From assembly GCF_003984645.1 (NCBI RefSeq), contig NZ_RWKI01000007.1:124001-188000 (forward strand): 64,000 bases of DNA, given 5' to 3'. Shown piece after piece: positions 44,335 to 53,696 of this stretch. This stretch comes from Variovorax sp. MHTC-1. Its GTDB lineage: Bacteria > Pseudomonadota > Gammaproteobacteria > Burkholderiales > Burkholderiaceae_C. Positions within the stretch are counted from its first letter, which is position 1. The number at the start of each line of letters is the position of its first letter. The translations under genes and the position numbers were made by a program. The notes below the pieces were generated by a model. The model had not been told where the DNA came from and made no database searches. It saw nothing but the letters and a program-made list of their open reading frames with translations.

Positions 44335-44865
44335 TCAGCGTGGCCGACGGCCGTAGGCCAGCGTCTTGAAATCGTCGAAGCTCGGCAATGTCCAGTCGAC
44401 GTCGTCACGGGAGAAGCGATAGTCGTCGAGCCACGCCGTCCAGCAGGCGAACTGCGGCGGCGAGGGCGCCACGATGGGGCGCTGTTTCTTCATCAGTTCG
44501 AGCGCCTCGAGCGGCGCATGGCCGCGGTGCACCAGCAGGCACAGCGCCAGCGTGGCGGAACGGCCGATGCCGTATTCGCAATGGATGAGCACGCGCTGCC
44601 CCGCGTCGAGGAACTCGTTCGCGAAGCGGATGCCGTGCTCGACGTCCCCCATCCGTACGCCGCACATGTCCTCGGTGGGCAGGTGCAGCAGCGCGATGCC
44701 GTGCCGGCGCAGCACATGCGGATCGGGAATCGCTTCGCCGCGCAGGTCGATCACGGCCTGGATGCGATGCTCGCGCGCGAGCTGCTCCGCGGAGTCGTAA
44801 GGGAAGCTGCCGCCGACGGCGAGCAGATCGGTGATCCAGCTGAAGTTCGGTTGCCAGGTGTCCAT
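44335..44865 (-). CDS. dual-specificity protein phosphatase
   Basis: A 176-residue cysteine phosphatase. The P-loop HCEYGIGRS gives the catalytic Cys96 and Arg102, and a general-acid Asp is likely in LPTEDMCG. It removes phosphate from Tyr/Ser/Thr or from phospholipid head groups; the substrate is unknown. There is no signal peptide, so it is cytosolic. It lies downstream of a LysR gene in the same direction (63-base gap). Confidence 0.88.
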   Translation of the reverse strand: MDTWQPNFSWITDLLAVGGSFPYDSAEQLAREHRIQAVIDLRGEAIPDPHVLRRHGIALLHLPTEDMCGVRMGDVEHGIRFANEFLDAGQRVLIHCEYGIGRSATLALCLLVHRGHAPLEALELMKKQRPIVAPSPPQFACWTAWLDDYRFSRDDVDWTLPSFDDFKTLAYGRRPR

Positions 44866-44928
44866 GGACGAAACCTAGCGCCTTCTGGCCGGCGTTCGCG
44901 TAGGGCGTTGTTGAAAGAGATCGCCTCG

Positions 44929-45840
44929 CTAGACTGACAGCGACCCCAGCCGCGCCACCACCATGTCGTGCAGCGCCCGCGCCGCCGCCGAGAGGCTGCC
45001 TTCGCGACGCTGCACGAGGTAGATCCGGCGCGTGAGCTGGGGCATCGGAAGCGGCCGGGTCGCGATCGTCTCGCGCCGGAACTGGTAGAGCGTGAGCGTC
45101 GGGACGACGCTGATGCCGAGGCCCGCCTCGACCATGCCCATCACGGTGGCGAGCTGCTCGACCTCGAGCACGGTGTTCATGGCCAGCGGATGCAGCGCCG
45201 CCTCAAGCGCCTGCCGCACGCTGCTGTTGCGCGTCATGTGGATGAAGGGCCAGGGCGCGAGCTTGCGCAGCGTCAGCCGCGGCTCGGAAGCCAGCGGGTG
45301 GTCGGCTCGGCAAACGAGGTGAAAGCGATCGGTGCACAGCACGCGCGTGCGCAGCTCGGCCGCATCCGCGACGCGCGTGCCGCCCGAGGCCAGCGCGAAA
45401 TCGGCCTGGCCGCCGCGCACCAGGTCGATGCAGGCATCTGACAGCTGGTCGCTCAAGACCAGCTCGATGCCCGGCCAGGTCTGGTGGAACTCCGCGAACA
45501 GCGCCGGCAGCCAGCCTGCCGCGAGCGAGGGCAGGGCCGCGATGTGCACGCGCCCCTTGCGCCGCTCCACGTGGTCGCCCAGGTCGCCCAGCGCACGGCC
45601 CATGTCGGCGAGCAGGCGGCGCGCAGAGGGCTCGAACAGCCGGCCCTCGGGCGTCAGCTGCACGCTGCGCGTGTTGCGGTCGAACAGGCGCGCGCCCACC
45701 GATTCCTCGAGCGCGCGAACCAGGGTGCTGAAGGCCGGCTGGGAGAGATGGCAGGCCTCGGCAGCCCGCGTGAAGTGGCGCAGATCGGCGAGCGCGAGAA
45801 AGGCGCGCAGCTGCCGGGCGGAAAGGTCCGGTGATGCCAT
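44929..45840 (-). CDS. LysR family transcriptional regulator
   Basis: A 303-residue LysR protein with the helix-turn-helix LADLRHFTRAAEACHLSQPAFSTLVRALEE (about residues 17-46). The effector domain includes SDACIDLVRGGQADFALASG and the late VVPTLTLYQFRRE. The start at 45840 begins MASPDLSARQLRAFLAL; a longer frame includes divergent-promoter DNA. It is divergent from the AtuA pair and Bug gene and is likely their regulator. Two dyads lie in the 91-base gap. Confidence 0.88.
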   Translation of the reverse strand: MASPDLSARQLRAFLALADLRHFTRAAEACHLSQPAFSTLVRALEESVGARLFDRNTRSVQLTPEGRLFEPSARRLLADMGRALGDLGDHVERRKGRVHIAALPSLAAGWLPALFAEFHQTWPGIELVLSDQLSDACIDLVRGGQADFALASGGTRVADAAELRTRVLCTDRFHLVCRADHPLASEPRLTLRKLAPWPFIHMTRNSSVRQALEAALHPLAMNTVLEVEQLATVMGMVEAGLGISVVPTLTLYQFRRETIATRPLPMPQLTRRIYLVQRREGSLSAAARALHDMVVARLGSLSV

Positions 45841-45841
45841 T

Positions 45842-45862
45842 GATTCGATTCGTGAATGAATC
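45842..45862. promoter_or_regulatory. candidate LysR operator dyad
   Basis: GATTCGATTC-gt-GAAT-GAATC, a near-symmetrical dyad that begins 1 base from the LysR start codon, where an autorepression site would be. A second dyad, CATCC / GGATG, spans 45863-45888 and is a possible activation half. Confidence 0.4.
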
Positions 45863-45931
45863 CATCCAAACTTTCGATTGTACGGATGAAGTCTCACAAC
45901 CTACATTCGGTCGCACCACGATATCGTAGAC

Positions 45932-47311
45932 ATGAGCAACTTGCCCGCTTCCCCCCTGCTTGTCGGCTGTGCGGCCGGCTTTTCGGGTGACCGCACCGAT
46001 GCCGCCGGGCCGGTGGTGGACACGCTGATCGCGCGCCTGCAGCAGGGCCCCGCGGAGCAGCGCGCTTTCCTGATCTTCGAAACCCTGGCCGAGCGAACGC
46101 TGGCGCTGGCGCAGTTGCGCCGGCGCGCCGATCCCGAAGCGGGCTTCGAGCCGCTGCTCGACGCGATGCTGCGCCCGGTGCTTGCGCGCTGTCTGGCGCA
46201 CGGCATTCGCATCGTCAGCAACTTCGGTGCGGCGAATCCGCGTGCCGCCGCCCGCCACATCGCCCGCATGGCGCGCGAGCTCGGCACGCCCGCGCCGCGC
46301 ATTGCGGTGGTGGAGGGCGACGACCTGTCGGCGCCCGCGCAGCGCGCGCTGCTGCGTCAACAGCTGGGCGCCGAGATGGACCGCATGCGCCTGGTCAGCG
46401 CCAACGCCTACATCGGCGCCGAGCCGATCGGCGCGGCGCTCGATGCCGGCGCGCAGATCGTGGTGTGCGGGCGCGTCGCCGACCCGTCGCTGACGGTGGG
46501 CCCGGCCATGTCGCATTTCGGCTGGCGTGCCGACGACTGGGACCGGCTCGCACGCGCCACCATGGCCGGCCATCTGCTCGAATGCGGCGCCCAGGTCTGC
46601 GGTGGCTACTTCGCCGATCCCGGCTACAAGGAGGTGCCGGGCCTGGAGGCGATCGGCTTTCCGATCGCCGAGATCGACGGCGAGGGCCGCTGCATCATCG
46701 GCAAGGCCGATGCCACGGGCGGCCTGCTCAGCGAGGCCACGGTCAAGGAGCAGCTGCTTTACGAGGTGCACGACCCGGCCGCCTACCTGACGCCCGACGT
46801 GGTGGCCGACATCGGCGAAGCCGAGGTGAGCGCCGCCGGGCCCGACCGCGTCGCACTGGACGGCGTGCGCGGCCATGCGCGGCCCGCCGACTACAAGGTC
46901 AACGTCTGCTACGAGGGCGGCTGGCTGGCCGAAGGCGAGATCTCCTACGCCGGCGCGCGCGCCGAGGCGCGGGCGCGGCTGGCCGCCGACATCCTGCGCA
47001 AGCGGCTCGCGGGCCTCGCGCTGCGGGTCGACCTGATCGGCGCGATCAGCATCTTCGCGGACGACGCCGGCCTCATGCTCGACGCCGTGGCCGAGAGCGG
47101 CACGCGCGACGTGCGGCTGCGCGTGGCCGCCACGCACGAGGACCGCGGCGAAGCCGAGCGGCTCACGCGCGAGGTGATGGCGCTCTACACCTGCGGCCCG
47201 GCCGGAGGCGGCGGCGTGCGCACCGCGCTAACGCCGCGGCTCAACACGCGCTCGTGCCTGCTGCCGCGGGCGCTGGTGCCGGTGCGCTTCGAGATCGTGG
47301 AGGCGGCATGA
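45932..47311 (+). CDS. AtuA family protein (DUF1446), N-terminal part as a separate gene
   Basis: A 459-residue DUF1446 protein of the acyclic-terpene-utilisation AtuA family. Typical parts are LLVGCAAGFSGDRTDAAGPVVDTL, RIVSNFGAANPRAAARHI, ALDAGAQIVVCGRVADPSLTVGP and GHLLECGAQVCGGYFADPGYKEVP. The enzymatic role is unknown; AtuA belongs to citronellol/geraniol degradation operons, but here the neighbours (Bug receptor, LysR) suggest some carboxylate. Fused relatives of about 600 residues carry the next gene's domain at the C-terminus. The stop overlaps the next start by 4 bases. Confidence 0.85.
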   Translation: MSNLPASPLLVGCAAGFSGDRTDAAGPVVDTLIARLQQGPAEQRAFLIFETLAERTLALAQLRRRADPEAGFEPLLDAMLRPVLARCLAHGIRIVSNFGAANPRAAARHIARMARELGTPAPRIAVVEGDDLSAPAQRALLRQQLGAEMDRMRLVSANAYIGAEPIGAALDAGAQIVVCGRVADPSLTVGPAMSHFGWRADDWDRLARATMAGHLLECGAQVCGGYFADPGYKEVPGLEAIGFPIAEIDGEGRCIIGKADATGGLLSEATVKEQLLYEVHDPAAYLTPDVVADIGEAEVSAAGPDRVALDGVRGHARPADYKVNVCYEGGWLAEGEISYAGARAEARARLAADILRKRLAGLALRVDLIGAISIFADDAGLMLDAVAESGTRDVRLRVAATHEDRGEAERLTREVMALYTCGPAGGGGVRTALTPRLNTRSCLLPRALVPVRFEIVEAA

Positions 47312-47673
47312 CGCAAGTGCACAAAGTCGCGCTCTTCCGGGCCGCCCACGGCCGCACCGGCGACAAGGGCAACCGCTCCAACATCAGCGTGATCGCCTGG
47401 CATCCGGAGCTCTATCCCTTGCTGGTCGCGCAGCTCACGCCCGAGGCCGTGGCCGCGCAGTTCGGCCACCGGCAACCGAGCCGCGTGCAGCGCTTCCTGC
47501 TGCCGAAGCTGCACGCGATGAACTTCGTGCTCGACGACGTGCTGGACGGCGGCGTCAACGATGCGCTCAACCTCGACGCGCACGGCAAGGCGCTGTCCTT
47601 CCTGCTGCTGGACATGCCCATCGAGGTGCCCGTCTCGCTCGCACATCGCCTGGCCGGCCCGCCTGGCACCTGA
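47308..47673 (+). CDS. AtuA C-terminal domain-like protein, separate gene
   Basis: A 121-residue protein that corresponds to the C-terminal domain of longer AtuA proteins: VHKVALFRAAHGRTGDKGNRSNISVIAWHPELYPLL, ending LLDMPIEVPVSLAHRL. It overlaps the DUF1446 gene by 4 bases, so the two subunits should be made in equal amounts and probably form one complex. Biochemical function is unknown. Confidence 0.82.
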   Translation: MTQVHKVALFRAAHGRTGDKGNRSNISVIAWHPELYPLLVAQLTPEAVAAQFGHRQPSRVQRFLLPKLHAMNFVLDDVLDGGVNDALNLDAHGKALSFLLLDMPIEVPVSLAHRLAGPPGT

Positions 47674-47711
47674 CTTCCCCATTCGTTCATTCATCCAGGA
47701 GACACAACATC

Positions 47712-48677
47712 ATGATTCGCTTTCAATCCCCGACGCTCGCCTTGGCCGCGCTGCTGGCCGCCGGCGCCGCAGCGGCGCAGACCTTTCCCGACAAGCCCAT
47801 CACCTTCGTCGTGCCTTTCGCCGCCGGCAGCGCGACAGACCAGATCGCGCGAGCGCTCGGCAACGGGGTGACAGCGGAGACCAAGCAGCCGGTGGTGATC
47901 GACAACAAGGCTGGCGCCAGCGGCTTCATCGCCTCGCAGCAGGTCGCGAAGGCGCCGGCCGACGGCTACACGGTGCTGATCACCACCAACACCACGCATG
48001 CCGCCAACGAGCACCTGTTCAAGAAGCTGCCCTACGACCCGGTGAAGGACTTCAGCCCAGTCGCCGCCTTGGGCAAGGGCGGCCAGATCATGGTGGTGAA
48101 TCCGAACTCGCCGGCCAAGACGGTGGCCGAGTTCGTCGCGCTCGCGAAGAAGGAGCCCGGCAAGCTGAGTTTCGGCAGCGGCAGCTCCTCGAGCCGCATG
48201 GCCGGCGAGCTGCTGCAGCAGTTGGCCGGCATCAAGCTGCTGCACGTGCCCTATAAGAGCAACCCGCTCGCGGTGACCGACCTCCTGGGCGGCCAGATCG
48301 ACATGATGATCACCGACACCGCGACCGGCCTGCCGCAGGTCAAGGCCGGCAAGCTGCGCGCGCTCGGTGTTTCGGGCGCGCAGCGCTCGCCGCTGGCGCC
48401 GGAGGTTCCGACCATCGCCGAGGCCGGCGTCAAGGGCTACGAGATGGGCTACTGGTTCGCGGCCTACGCGCCCGCGAAGACCCCGCCGGCGGTGGTCAAG
48501 CGGCTCAACGAACTGCTGGTGAAGGCGGCCAAGAGCGAGGCGTCGAAGACCTCCTTCTATGAGCCGAGCGGCACCGAAGTGTTCACCACCTCGCCCGAGG
48601 ACCTCGCGAAGTTCCAGGCCGCCGAGTCGCAGAAATGGGGCCGCATCATCAAGGCGGCGGGCATCGAGGCCGAGTAA
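47712..48677 (+). CDS. Bug-type tripartite tricarboxylate transporter substrate-binding protein
   Basis: A 321-residue periplasmic receptor. The signal peptide ends at GAAAAQ (about residue 22), then FPDKPITFVVPFAAGSATDQIARAL carries the binding loop and VPYKSNPLAVTDLLGGQIDMMITDTATG follows. CAGGAGAC stands ahead of the ATG. It captures a carboxylate for a permease not encoded here. It is 38 bases after the AtuA-tail gene and in the same operon, so it likely binds that pathway's substrate. It is distinct from the other Bug protein at 21154. Confidence 0.92.
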   Translation: MIRFQSPTLALAALLAAGAAAAQTFPDKPITFVVPFAAGSATDQIARALGNGVTAETKQPVVIDNKAGASGFIASQQVAKAPADGYTVLITTNTTHAANEHLFKKLPYDPVKDFSPVAALGKGGQIMVVNPNSPAKTVAEFVALAKKEPGKLSFGSGSSSSRMAGELLQQLAGIKLLHVPYKSNPLAVTDLLGGQIDMMITDTATGLPQVKAGKLRALGVSGAQRSPLAPEVPTIAEAGVKGYEMGYWFAAYAPAKTPPAVVKRLNELLVKAAKSEASKTSFYEPSGTEVFTTSPEDLAKFQAAESQKWGRIIKAAGIEAE

Positions 48678-48713
48678 GCGCCGCTGTCCGAAGAGGCAGC
48701 CAAGGAGACAAAA

Positions 48714-50883
48714 ATGCAGACAACAAACACTGGGCGCTGCCGCGTCCTGTGCGCAGCCGTGCTCGCGGCAGTGATGACACTGGCCTGTGGCGGTGGTGGT
48801 GGGAATGGCGGCGGCATCGTTGCGCCGCCGGCGTCCGCATCCGCGGCGCCGCAGATGAAGCTGACGATCAGCGCCACCACCGACATGCCGGGCAGCTTCG
48901 GCAGCGTCGGCAGCTACGAGCGGCTCACCGGCACCATCAGCGGCGAGGTCGATCCGAAGGACCCGAAGAATGCCGTGATCCAGGACCTGGATCTCGCGCC
49001 GGTCAATGGGCGCGGCATGGTCGAGTACAGCGCCGATTTCGTAATGCTCAAGCCCAAGGACATGAGCAAGGCCAGCGGTGTGCTGCGCTACGACGCGCCG
49101 AACCGCGGCAACATCCTGACGATGCCGAATCTCACGGCCAACCCGAGCGACGCCGTGTTCTTCGAGCGCGGCTACGTGTGGATGTTCTCGGCCTGGCAAG
49201 GCGACGTTCCGAAGAGCTCGCCGCAGCGTTTGACGGTCACGGCGCCGGTCGCGAAGAACAAGGACGGTTCGTCGATCACCGGGCCCTACGCCACCGAGCT
49301 GCTGACCTCGGCACCTGCGCCTTCGCTCAGCCTGCCCGGCGGTGTGTTCAACGGCACGATGGTTCCGTATGCGCCCGCGAGCCTCGACAACACGCAACCC
49401 GGCTATCTGCTGACTCGCCGCGTGAACGAAACCGACCCGCGCATTGCGATCCCCGCCGGGGACTGGAAATTCGCAAACTGCAACGCTGTCGACAACCCGT
49501 TTCCCGGCCAAGCGGATCCCGCACGCATCTGCCTGAAAGGCGGCTTCCAGCCGAACACGCTGTACGAGCTCCAGTACGTCGCGAAGGATCCCAAGGTGAT
49601 GGGCGTGGGCCTCGCGGCGCTGCGCGACACGATCGCCTTCTTCCGGACCCAGCAGGCCGATTCGGCCGGCACCCCGAATCCGATCGCCGGCAAGATCAGC
49701 CATGCGATCGGGCAGGGCACCTCGCAATCGGGCAATGCGATGAAGACCTTCCTGCACCTGGGCTTCAATCAGCGGCTCGACGGCGGACAGGTCTTCGAGG
49801 GCATCTACGCGCATGTCGCGGCGCGTCAGACCAACATCAACACGCGCTTCGCGGTGCCCGGCGGCGGCGGGGGCTTGCGCACCGATCACCGCGCCTTCGG
49901 CCAGACCGCGCCGCGCGGGCTCGCGGCCGACTACGCCGACGCGATCTCGGGTCGCACGGGCGGCGTGATGAAGCGCTGTACCGAAACCGCCACCTGTCCG
50001 AAGTTCTTCCTCGGACTCTCGGGCACGGAGTTCTGGCAACTGCAAGGCTCGCCGGTGCTGACCGATGCACTCGGCGGCTCGGACCTCGTGCAACCGGCCA
50101 ACGCGCGCATCTACTACTACGCGAGCACGCAGCACGGCAGCGGCACGGGTGGGCTGGCGACCGGGATCAACTTCAATCCGGCATCGGCGGTGTATCCGAT
50201 CGGTTCGATGACGGACCATGCCGATACCTTCCGTGCCCTGTTCGTCGATCTCGAGGATTGGGTCGTGAAGAATCTCGAGCCGCCTGCGAGCCAGGTGCCG
50301 AAGGTCGCCGACGGCACGCTGGTGCGGCCCGATCGGCTGGCTTTCCCGATCATGGCGGGCGCAACCTGGCCGCTCGCGGGCGGCGGCGCGCCGACGGCGA
50401 TCCCGGCCTTCAACTACCTTGCGCGCTACAACGGCTTTCCGCTGCTCGACTACGGCCCGCTGTACAGGCCGCAGGACGAGTCCGGCATCCCGACGGTGGT
50501 TCCGCCGTCCTACATGGGCAAGGACTACGCAATCCTCGTTCCGCAGGTCGACCCGGCCACCGGCCTCGCCAAGGCCGGCATCCGCAACGTCGACGTGCAG
50601 GCGCCGCTCGGCACCAGCATCGAGTTCAACTATGTGGCGACGCCGGGCATCGTCGACCTGGCGAACCTGGCGGGCAGCTTCATTCCCTTCCACAAGACCG
50701 AGGGCGGCGCGCATCGCGGCCGGCGACACGCGGCCGTCGATCGAATCGCTGTACGGCAACCAGGCCGGTTTCGTGACCGCGGTAACCGGCGCGGCCAACA
50801 GCCTGGTGGCCCAGCGCTTCCTGCTCCAGCGCGACGCGGACCGGAGAATCGAGCGGGCACAAAACACCGTGGTGCTGCCTTGA
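48714..50883 (+). CDS. alpha/beta-hydrolase domain lipoprotein, frameshifted near the 3' end
   Basis: About 722 residues if the frame is restored. A lipobox (VMTLAC, then a Gly run) follows a leader, so it is lipid-anchored. The body resembles the Abhydrolase_10 group: YERLTGTISGEVDPKDPKNAVIQDLDLAP, FLGLSGTEFWQLQGSPVLTD, DHADTFRALFVDLEDWV. The frame is good until about 50706, then breaks down into Arg/Pro-rich sequence running to a stop at 50939. The +1 frame carries the expected ending RIAAGDTRPSIESLYGNQ through to VVLP, stopping at 50883. One extra base at 50701-50712 explains this. The gene is a recent pseudogene or there is a sequencing error. It follows the Bug gene by 36 bases. Confidence 0.75.
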
Positions 50884-50901
50884 GCGAAGCGCTCGGCCGG
50901 A

Positions 50902-52257
50902 TCAGGCGGTCTCTGCGAGCGCGTCGCCCAGCGCATTGACCAGGCGGTCGATCTCGGCCTCCTCGGCGATGAAGGGCGGCGCGAGCTGGATGGTGTCGCC
51001 GCCGTAGCGCACGTAGAAGCCCTTCTTCCAGCAGTTCATCGCGATCTCGTAGGGCCGGCGTGCCGGCTCGCCCGGCAGAGCGGCGATCGTGATGCCGGCG
51101 GCCAGGCCGAAGTTGCGGATGTCGGCCACGTGCTTGCTGCCCTTGAGGCTGTGCACCGCGTTCTCGAAATGCGGCGCCAGCGCCTTCGCGCGGCCGGGCA
51201 TGTCTTCCTTTTGCAGCACGTCGAGCGCGGCGATGCCGGCCGCGCAGGCAACCGGATGCGCCGAGTAGGTGTAGCCGTGCGGGAACTCGAGCATGTAGTC
51301 GGGGCCGCCGGCGGCCATGAAGGTGTCGTAGATCTCCTTGCTCGCGATCACTGCGCCCAGCGGCTGCGCGCCGTTGGTGACCTGCTTGGCCACGTTCATG
51401 ATGTCGGGCACCACGCCGAAGGCATCGGCGCCGGTGAGCGCGCCGCAGCGGCCGAAGCCGGTGATGACCTCGTCGAAGATCAGGAGGATGTTGTGGGCGG
51501 TGCAGATCTCGCGCAGCCGCTGCAGATAGCCGCGCGGCGGGATCACCACGCCGGCCGATCCTGCGAAGGGCTCGACGATCACGGCCGCGATGTTCGAGGC
51601 GTCGTGCAGCGCGATCAGGTCGAGCAGGCGCTCGGCGAGTTCGGCGCCGTGCTCGGGCATGCCGCGTGAGAAGGCGTTGGATGCGAGCTGCGTGTGCGGC
51701 AGATGAGCCGCTTCCACGCCCTGGCCGAAGAGCTTGCGGTTCGCGCCGATGCCGCCGACCGAGATGCCGCCGAAGTTGACGCCGTGATAGCCCTTTTCGC
51801 GGCCGATCAGCCGTGTCTTGCCGGCGAGGCCCTTGGTGCGCCAATAGGCGCGCGCCATCTTGAGCGAGGTGTCCGCGGCCTCGGAGCCCGATCCGGTGAA
51901 GAAGACGTAGTCGAGCCCGGCGGGCGTCAGTTCCTTGAGCTTGTTGGCGAGCTCGAAAGACAGCGGATGGCCGTGCTGGAACGCCGGCGCGTAGTCGAGC
52001 TTGGCGATCTGGCGGCTCACTGCCTCGGTGATCTCGGGGCGGCCGTGGCCCAGGCCCGAACACCACAGGCCCGAGAGGCCGTCGAAGATCTTGCGGCCGT
52101 CGCCATCGGTGAAATAGGCGCCCTTGGCTTCCACGATCATCCGCGGGTCGGCCTTGAAGTTGCGGTTGCCGGTGTAGGGCATCCAGTGCGCGTCGAGCCA
52201 GGCGGCGTCGGTGCGCGGGGCAGGGTTCGGTTCGAGGGCGGTCGATGCGGTGCTCAT
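50902..52257 (-). CDS. omega-amino acid (beta-alanine)--pyruvate aminotransferase
   Basis: A 451-residue class III PLP aminotransferase. The fold motifs include WMPYTGNRNFKADPRMIVEAKG, FFTGSGSEAADTSLKMARAYW, the Asp of LLIFDEVITGFGR and the Schiff-base Lys in DIMNVAKQVTNGAQPLGAV. WMPYT-N-x-F at the N-terminus is typical of the beta-alanine/omega-amino acid group. It converts beta-alanine plus pyruvate to malonate semialdehyde plus alanine. The usual partner dehydrogenase gene is not adjacent. It is divergent from a LysR gene (92-base gap). Confidence 0.88.
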   Translation of the reverse strand: MSTASTALEPNPAPRTDAAWLDAHWMPYTGNRNFKADPRMIVEAKGAYFTDGDGRKIFDGLSGLWCSGLGHGRPEITEAVSRQIAKLDYAPAFQHGHPLSFELANKLKELTPAGLDYVFFTGSGSEAADTSLKMARAYWRTKGLAGKTRLIGREKGYHGVNFGGISVGGIGANRKLFGQGVEAAHLPHTQLASNAFSRGMPEHGAELAERLLDLIALHDASNIAAVIVEPFAGSAGVVIPPRGYLQRLREICTAHNILLIFDEVITGFGRCGALTGADAFGVVPDIMNVAKQVTNGAQPLGAVIASKEIYDTFMAAGGPDYMLEFPHGYTYSAHPVACAAGIAALDVLQKEDMPGRAKALAPHFENAVHSLKGSKHVADIRNFGLAAGITIAALPGEPARRPYEIAMNCWKKGFYVRYGGDTIQLAPPFIAEEAEIDRLVNALGDALAETA

Positions 52258-52349
52258 GGGCGCTTCCGAAAGGTGATGGGAGTGCGTCGATTGTTCGCAC
52301 CGCCTTCAGTGTGGAGAATGGCGCAATATCAATCTTCACTTGACGATCC

Positions 52350-53330
52350 ATGCAAGTAAAAGCGCCGCGCGAAAGCGCCGCCAGGAACCGTGCCGTGCTC
52401 GGCCAACTGAGCGACATGGACCTGCGCCTGCTGAAGGTGTTCAAGAGCGTGGCCGAGTGCGGCGGCATGGCGGCCGCCGAGCTGGAGCTCAACATCGGCA
52501 CCTCCACCGTGAGCCGGCATGTGAAGGATCTCGAAACCCGGCTCGGGCTGGTGCTGTGCCGGCGCGGACGGGCCGGCTTTTCGCTCACCGCGGAAGGGCA
52601 GCGCGTCTACGACGAGACGCTGCGCCTGCTCGCCTCGGTGGACGCCTTCCGCGGCAGCATCGACGACATCCACAACCGCATGGGCGGGCAGCTCGAAGTG
52701 GCGCTGTTCGACAAGACGGCGAGCAACCCGCAGGCGCGCATCAGCGAGGCCATCGCGCGCTTCACGCAGCTCGCACCCGAGGTGAGCCTGAGCGTTCACG
52801 TGGGCTCGATCAGCGCCATCGAGCAGGGCGTGCTGGAGGGCAAGTTTCAGATCGGCATCATTCCGGCGCACCGCACGTCGAAGAGCCTGGTCTACGCCGA
52901 CTTGTTCGGCGAGACGATGCTGCTGTACTGCGGCGCGGGGCATCCGCTCTTCGACAGCAGCCATGCGAAGCTGAGCTGGGCGCGGCTGCGCGAGCATCAC
53001 TTCGCCGGGCTCGGCTACCACTCGCCCAACATGCAGCTCAGCCATCGCGCGAAGCTCACGCGCAAGGCCACCGGCTTCGACCAGGAGGCGATCGCGACCC
53101 TGATCCTCTCTGGGCGTTTTCTCGGCTTTCTGCCGGACCACTACGCGCAGGCCTTCGAGCAGCGCGGCCTCATGAAGGCCGTGCTGCCGGCGCACTTCAA
53201 TTACGCCTGCCGCTTCGTCAGCGTGCTGCGGCGATCGCCCAAGCCCTCGCGCGCGGTGCTGGCTTTTCAGGGCTGTCTCGCGGCAGCGCATGCGCCCCAG
53301 GCAACCGGTCCACAGGCTTTCCGGACCTGA
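52350..53330 (+). CDS. LysR family transcriptional regulator
   Basis: A 326-residue LysR protein. The helix-turn-helix is at about residues 29-60 (KSVAECGGMAAAELELNIGTSTVSRHVKDLETRLG) with CRRGRAGFSLTAEG as the wing, then a substrate domain. It lies divergently from the aminotransferase and is its likely regulator. The divergent gap has no striking palindrome. The last 20 residues are short of conserved structure. Confidence 0.88.
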   Translation: MQVKAPRESAARNRAVLGQLSDMDLRLLKVFKSVAECGGMAAAELELNIGTSTVSRHVKDLETRLGLVLCRRGRAGFSLTAEGQRVYDETLRLLASVDAFRGSIDDIHNRMGGQLEVALFDKTASNPQARISEAIARFTQLAPEVSLSVHVGSISAIEQGVLEGKFQIGIIPAHRTSKSLVYADLFGETMLLYCGAGHPLFDSSHAKLSWARLREHHFAGLGYHSPNMQLSHRAKLTRKATGFDQEAIATLILSGRFLGFLPDHYAQAFEQRGLMKAVLPAHFNYACRFVSVLRRSPKPSRAVLAFQGCLAAAHAPQATGPQAFRT

Positions 53331-53437
53331 ACCGATGAATCGCCAGCCTGCGCCGACAGGCTCGCGCAGTCGACGTCTCCTTCCTACAGATCGCACGCGT
53401 ACTCTGTCGTAGCGTTGGGCCATAGGAGCAAGCCGCC

Positions 53438-53590
53438 ATGACCAATCCGAAACTGCCGCCCGACGATCCCATCCAGCTACCGGTCGAACCGGAATTCCCG
53501 ACAAACGACGCGCCGGCCAATCCTCACACGGATGAAGGCGAGCCTGGCGCGGACGAAAATGGAGCAGGCTTCGTCAAGCCGAAGCTCTGA
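53438..53590 (+). CDS. 50-residue acidic, proline-rich peptide
   Basis: A short open frame beginning MTNPKLPPDDPIQLPVEPEF and ending NGAGFVKPKL. It is rich in Pro, Asp, Glu and Asn, has no hydrophobic segment and is probably disordered. AGGAG lies 9 bases before the ATG. Codon choice is GC-rich at third positions, like a real gene. No family is recognised. It stands alone between the LysR gene and dusA. It could be a real small protein, but the evidence is only the ribosome site and the biased composition. Confidence 0.5.
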   Translation: MTNPKLPPDDPIQLPVEPEFPTNDAPANPHTDEGEPGADENGAGFVKPKL

Positions 53591-53672
53591 TCGCCATCGC
53601 TCGAGGGGGCAGACATGGCGGGTCCCGCAGGGGCATCGGACCAGCCAGGGCGACTGCATTCGGTCCGCGAAT

Positions 53673-53689
53673 GCGTGGAAAATCCACGC
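53673..53689 (+). promoter_or_regulatory. hairpin just ahead of dusA
   Basis: Seven-pair stem GCGTGGA / TCCACGC with an AAA loop, ending 7 bases before the dusA start codon. No separate ribosome site is visible between it and the ATG, so the stem could influence initiation. Confidence 0.45.
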
Positions 53690-53696
53690 TCTCGCT

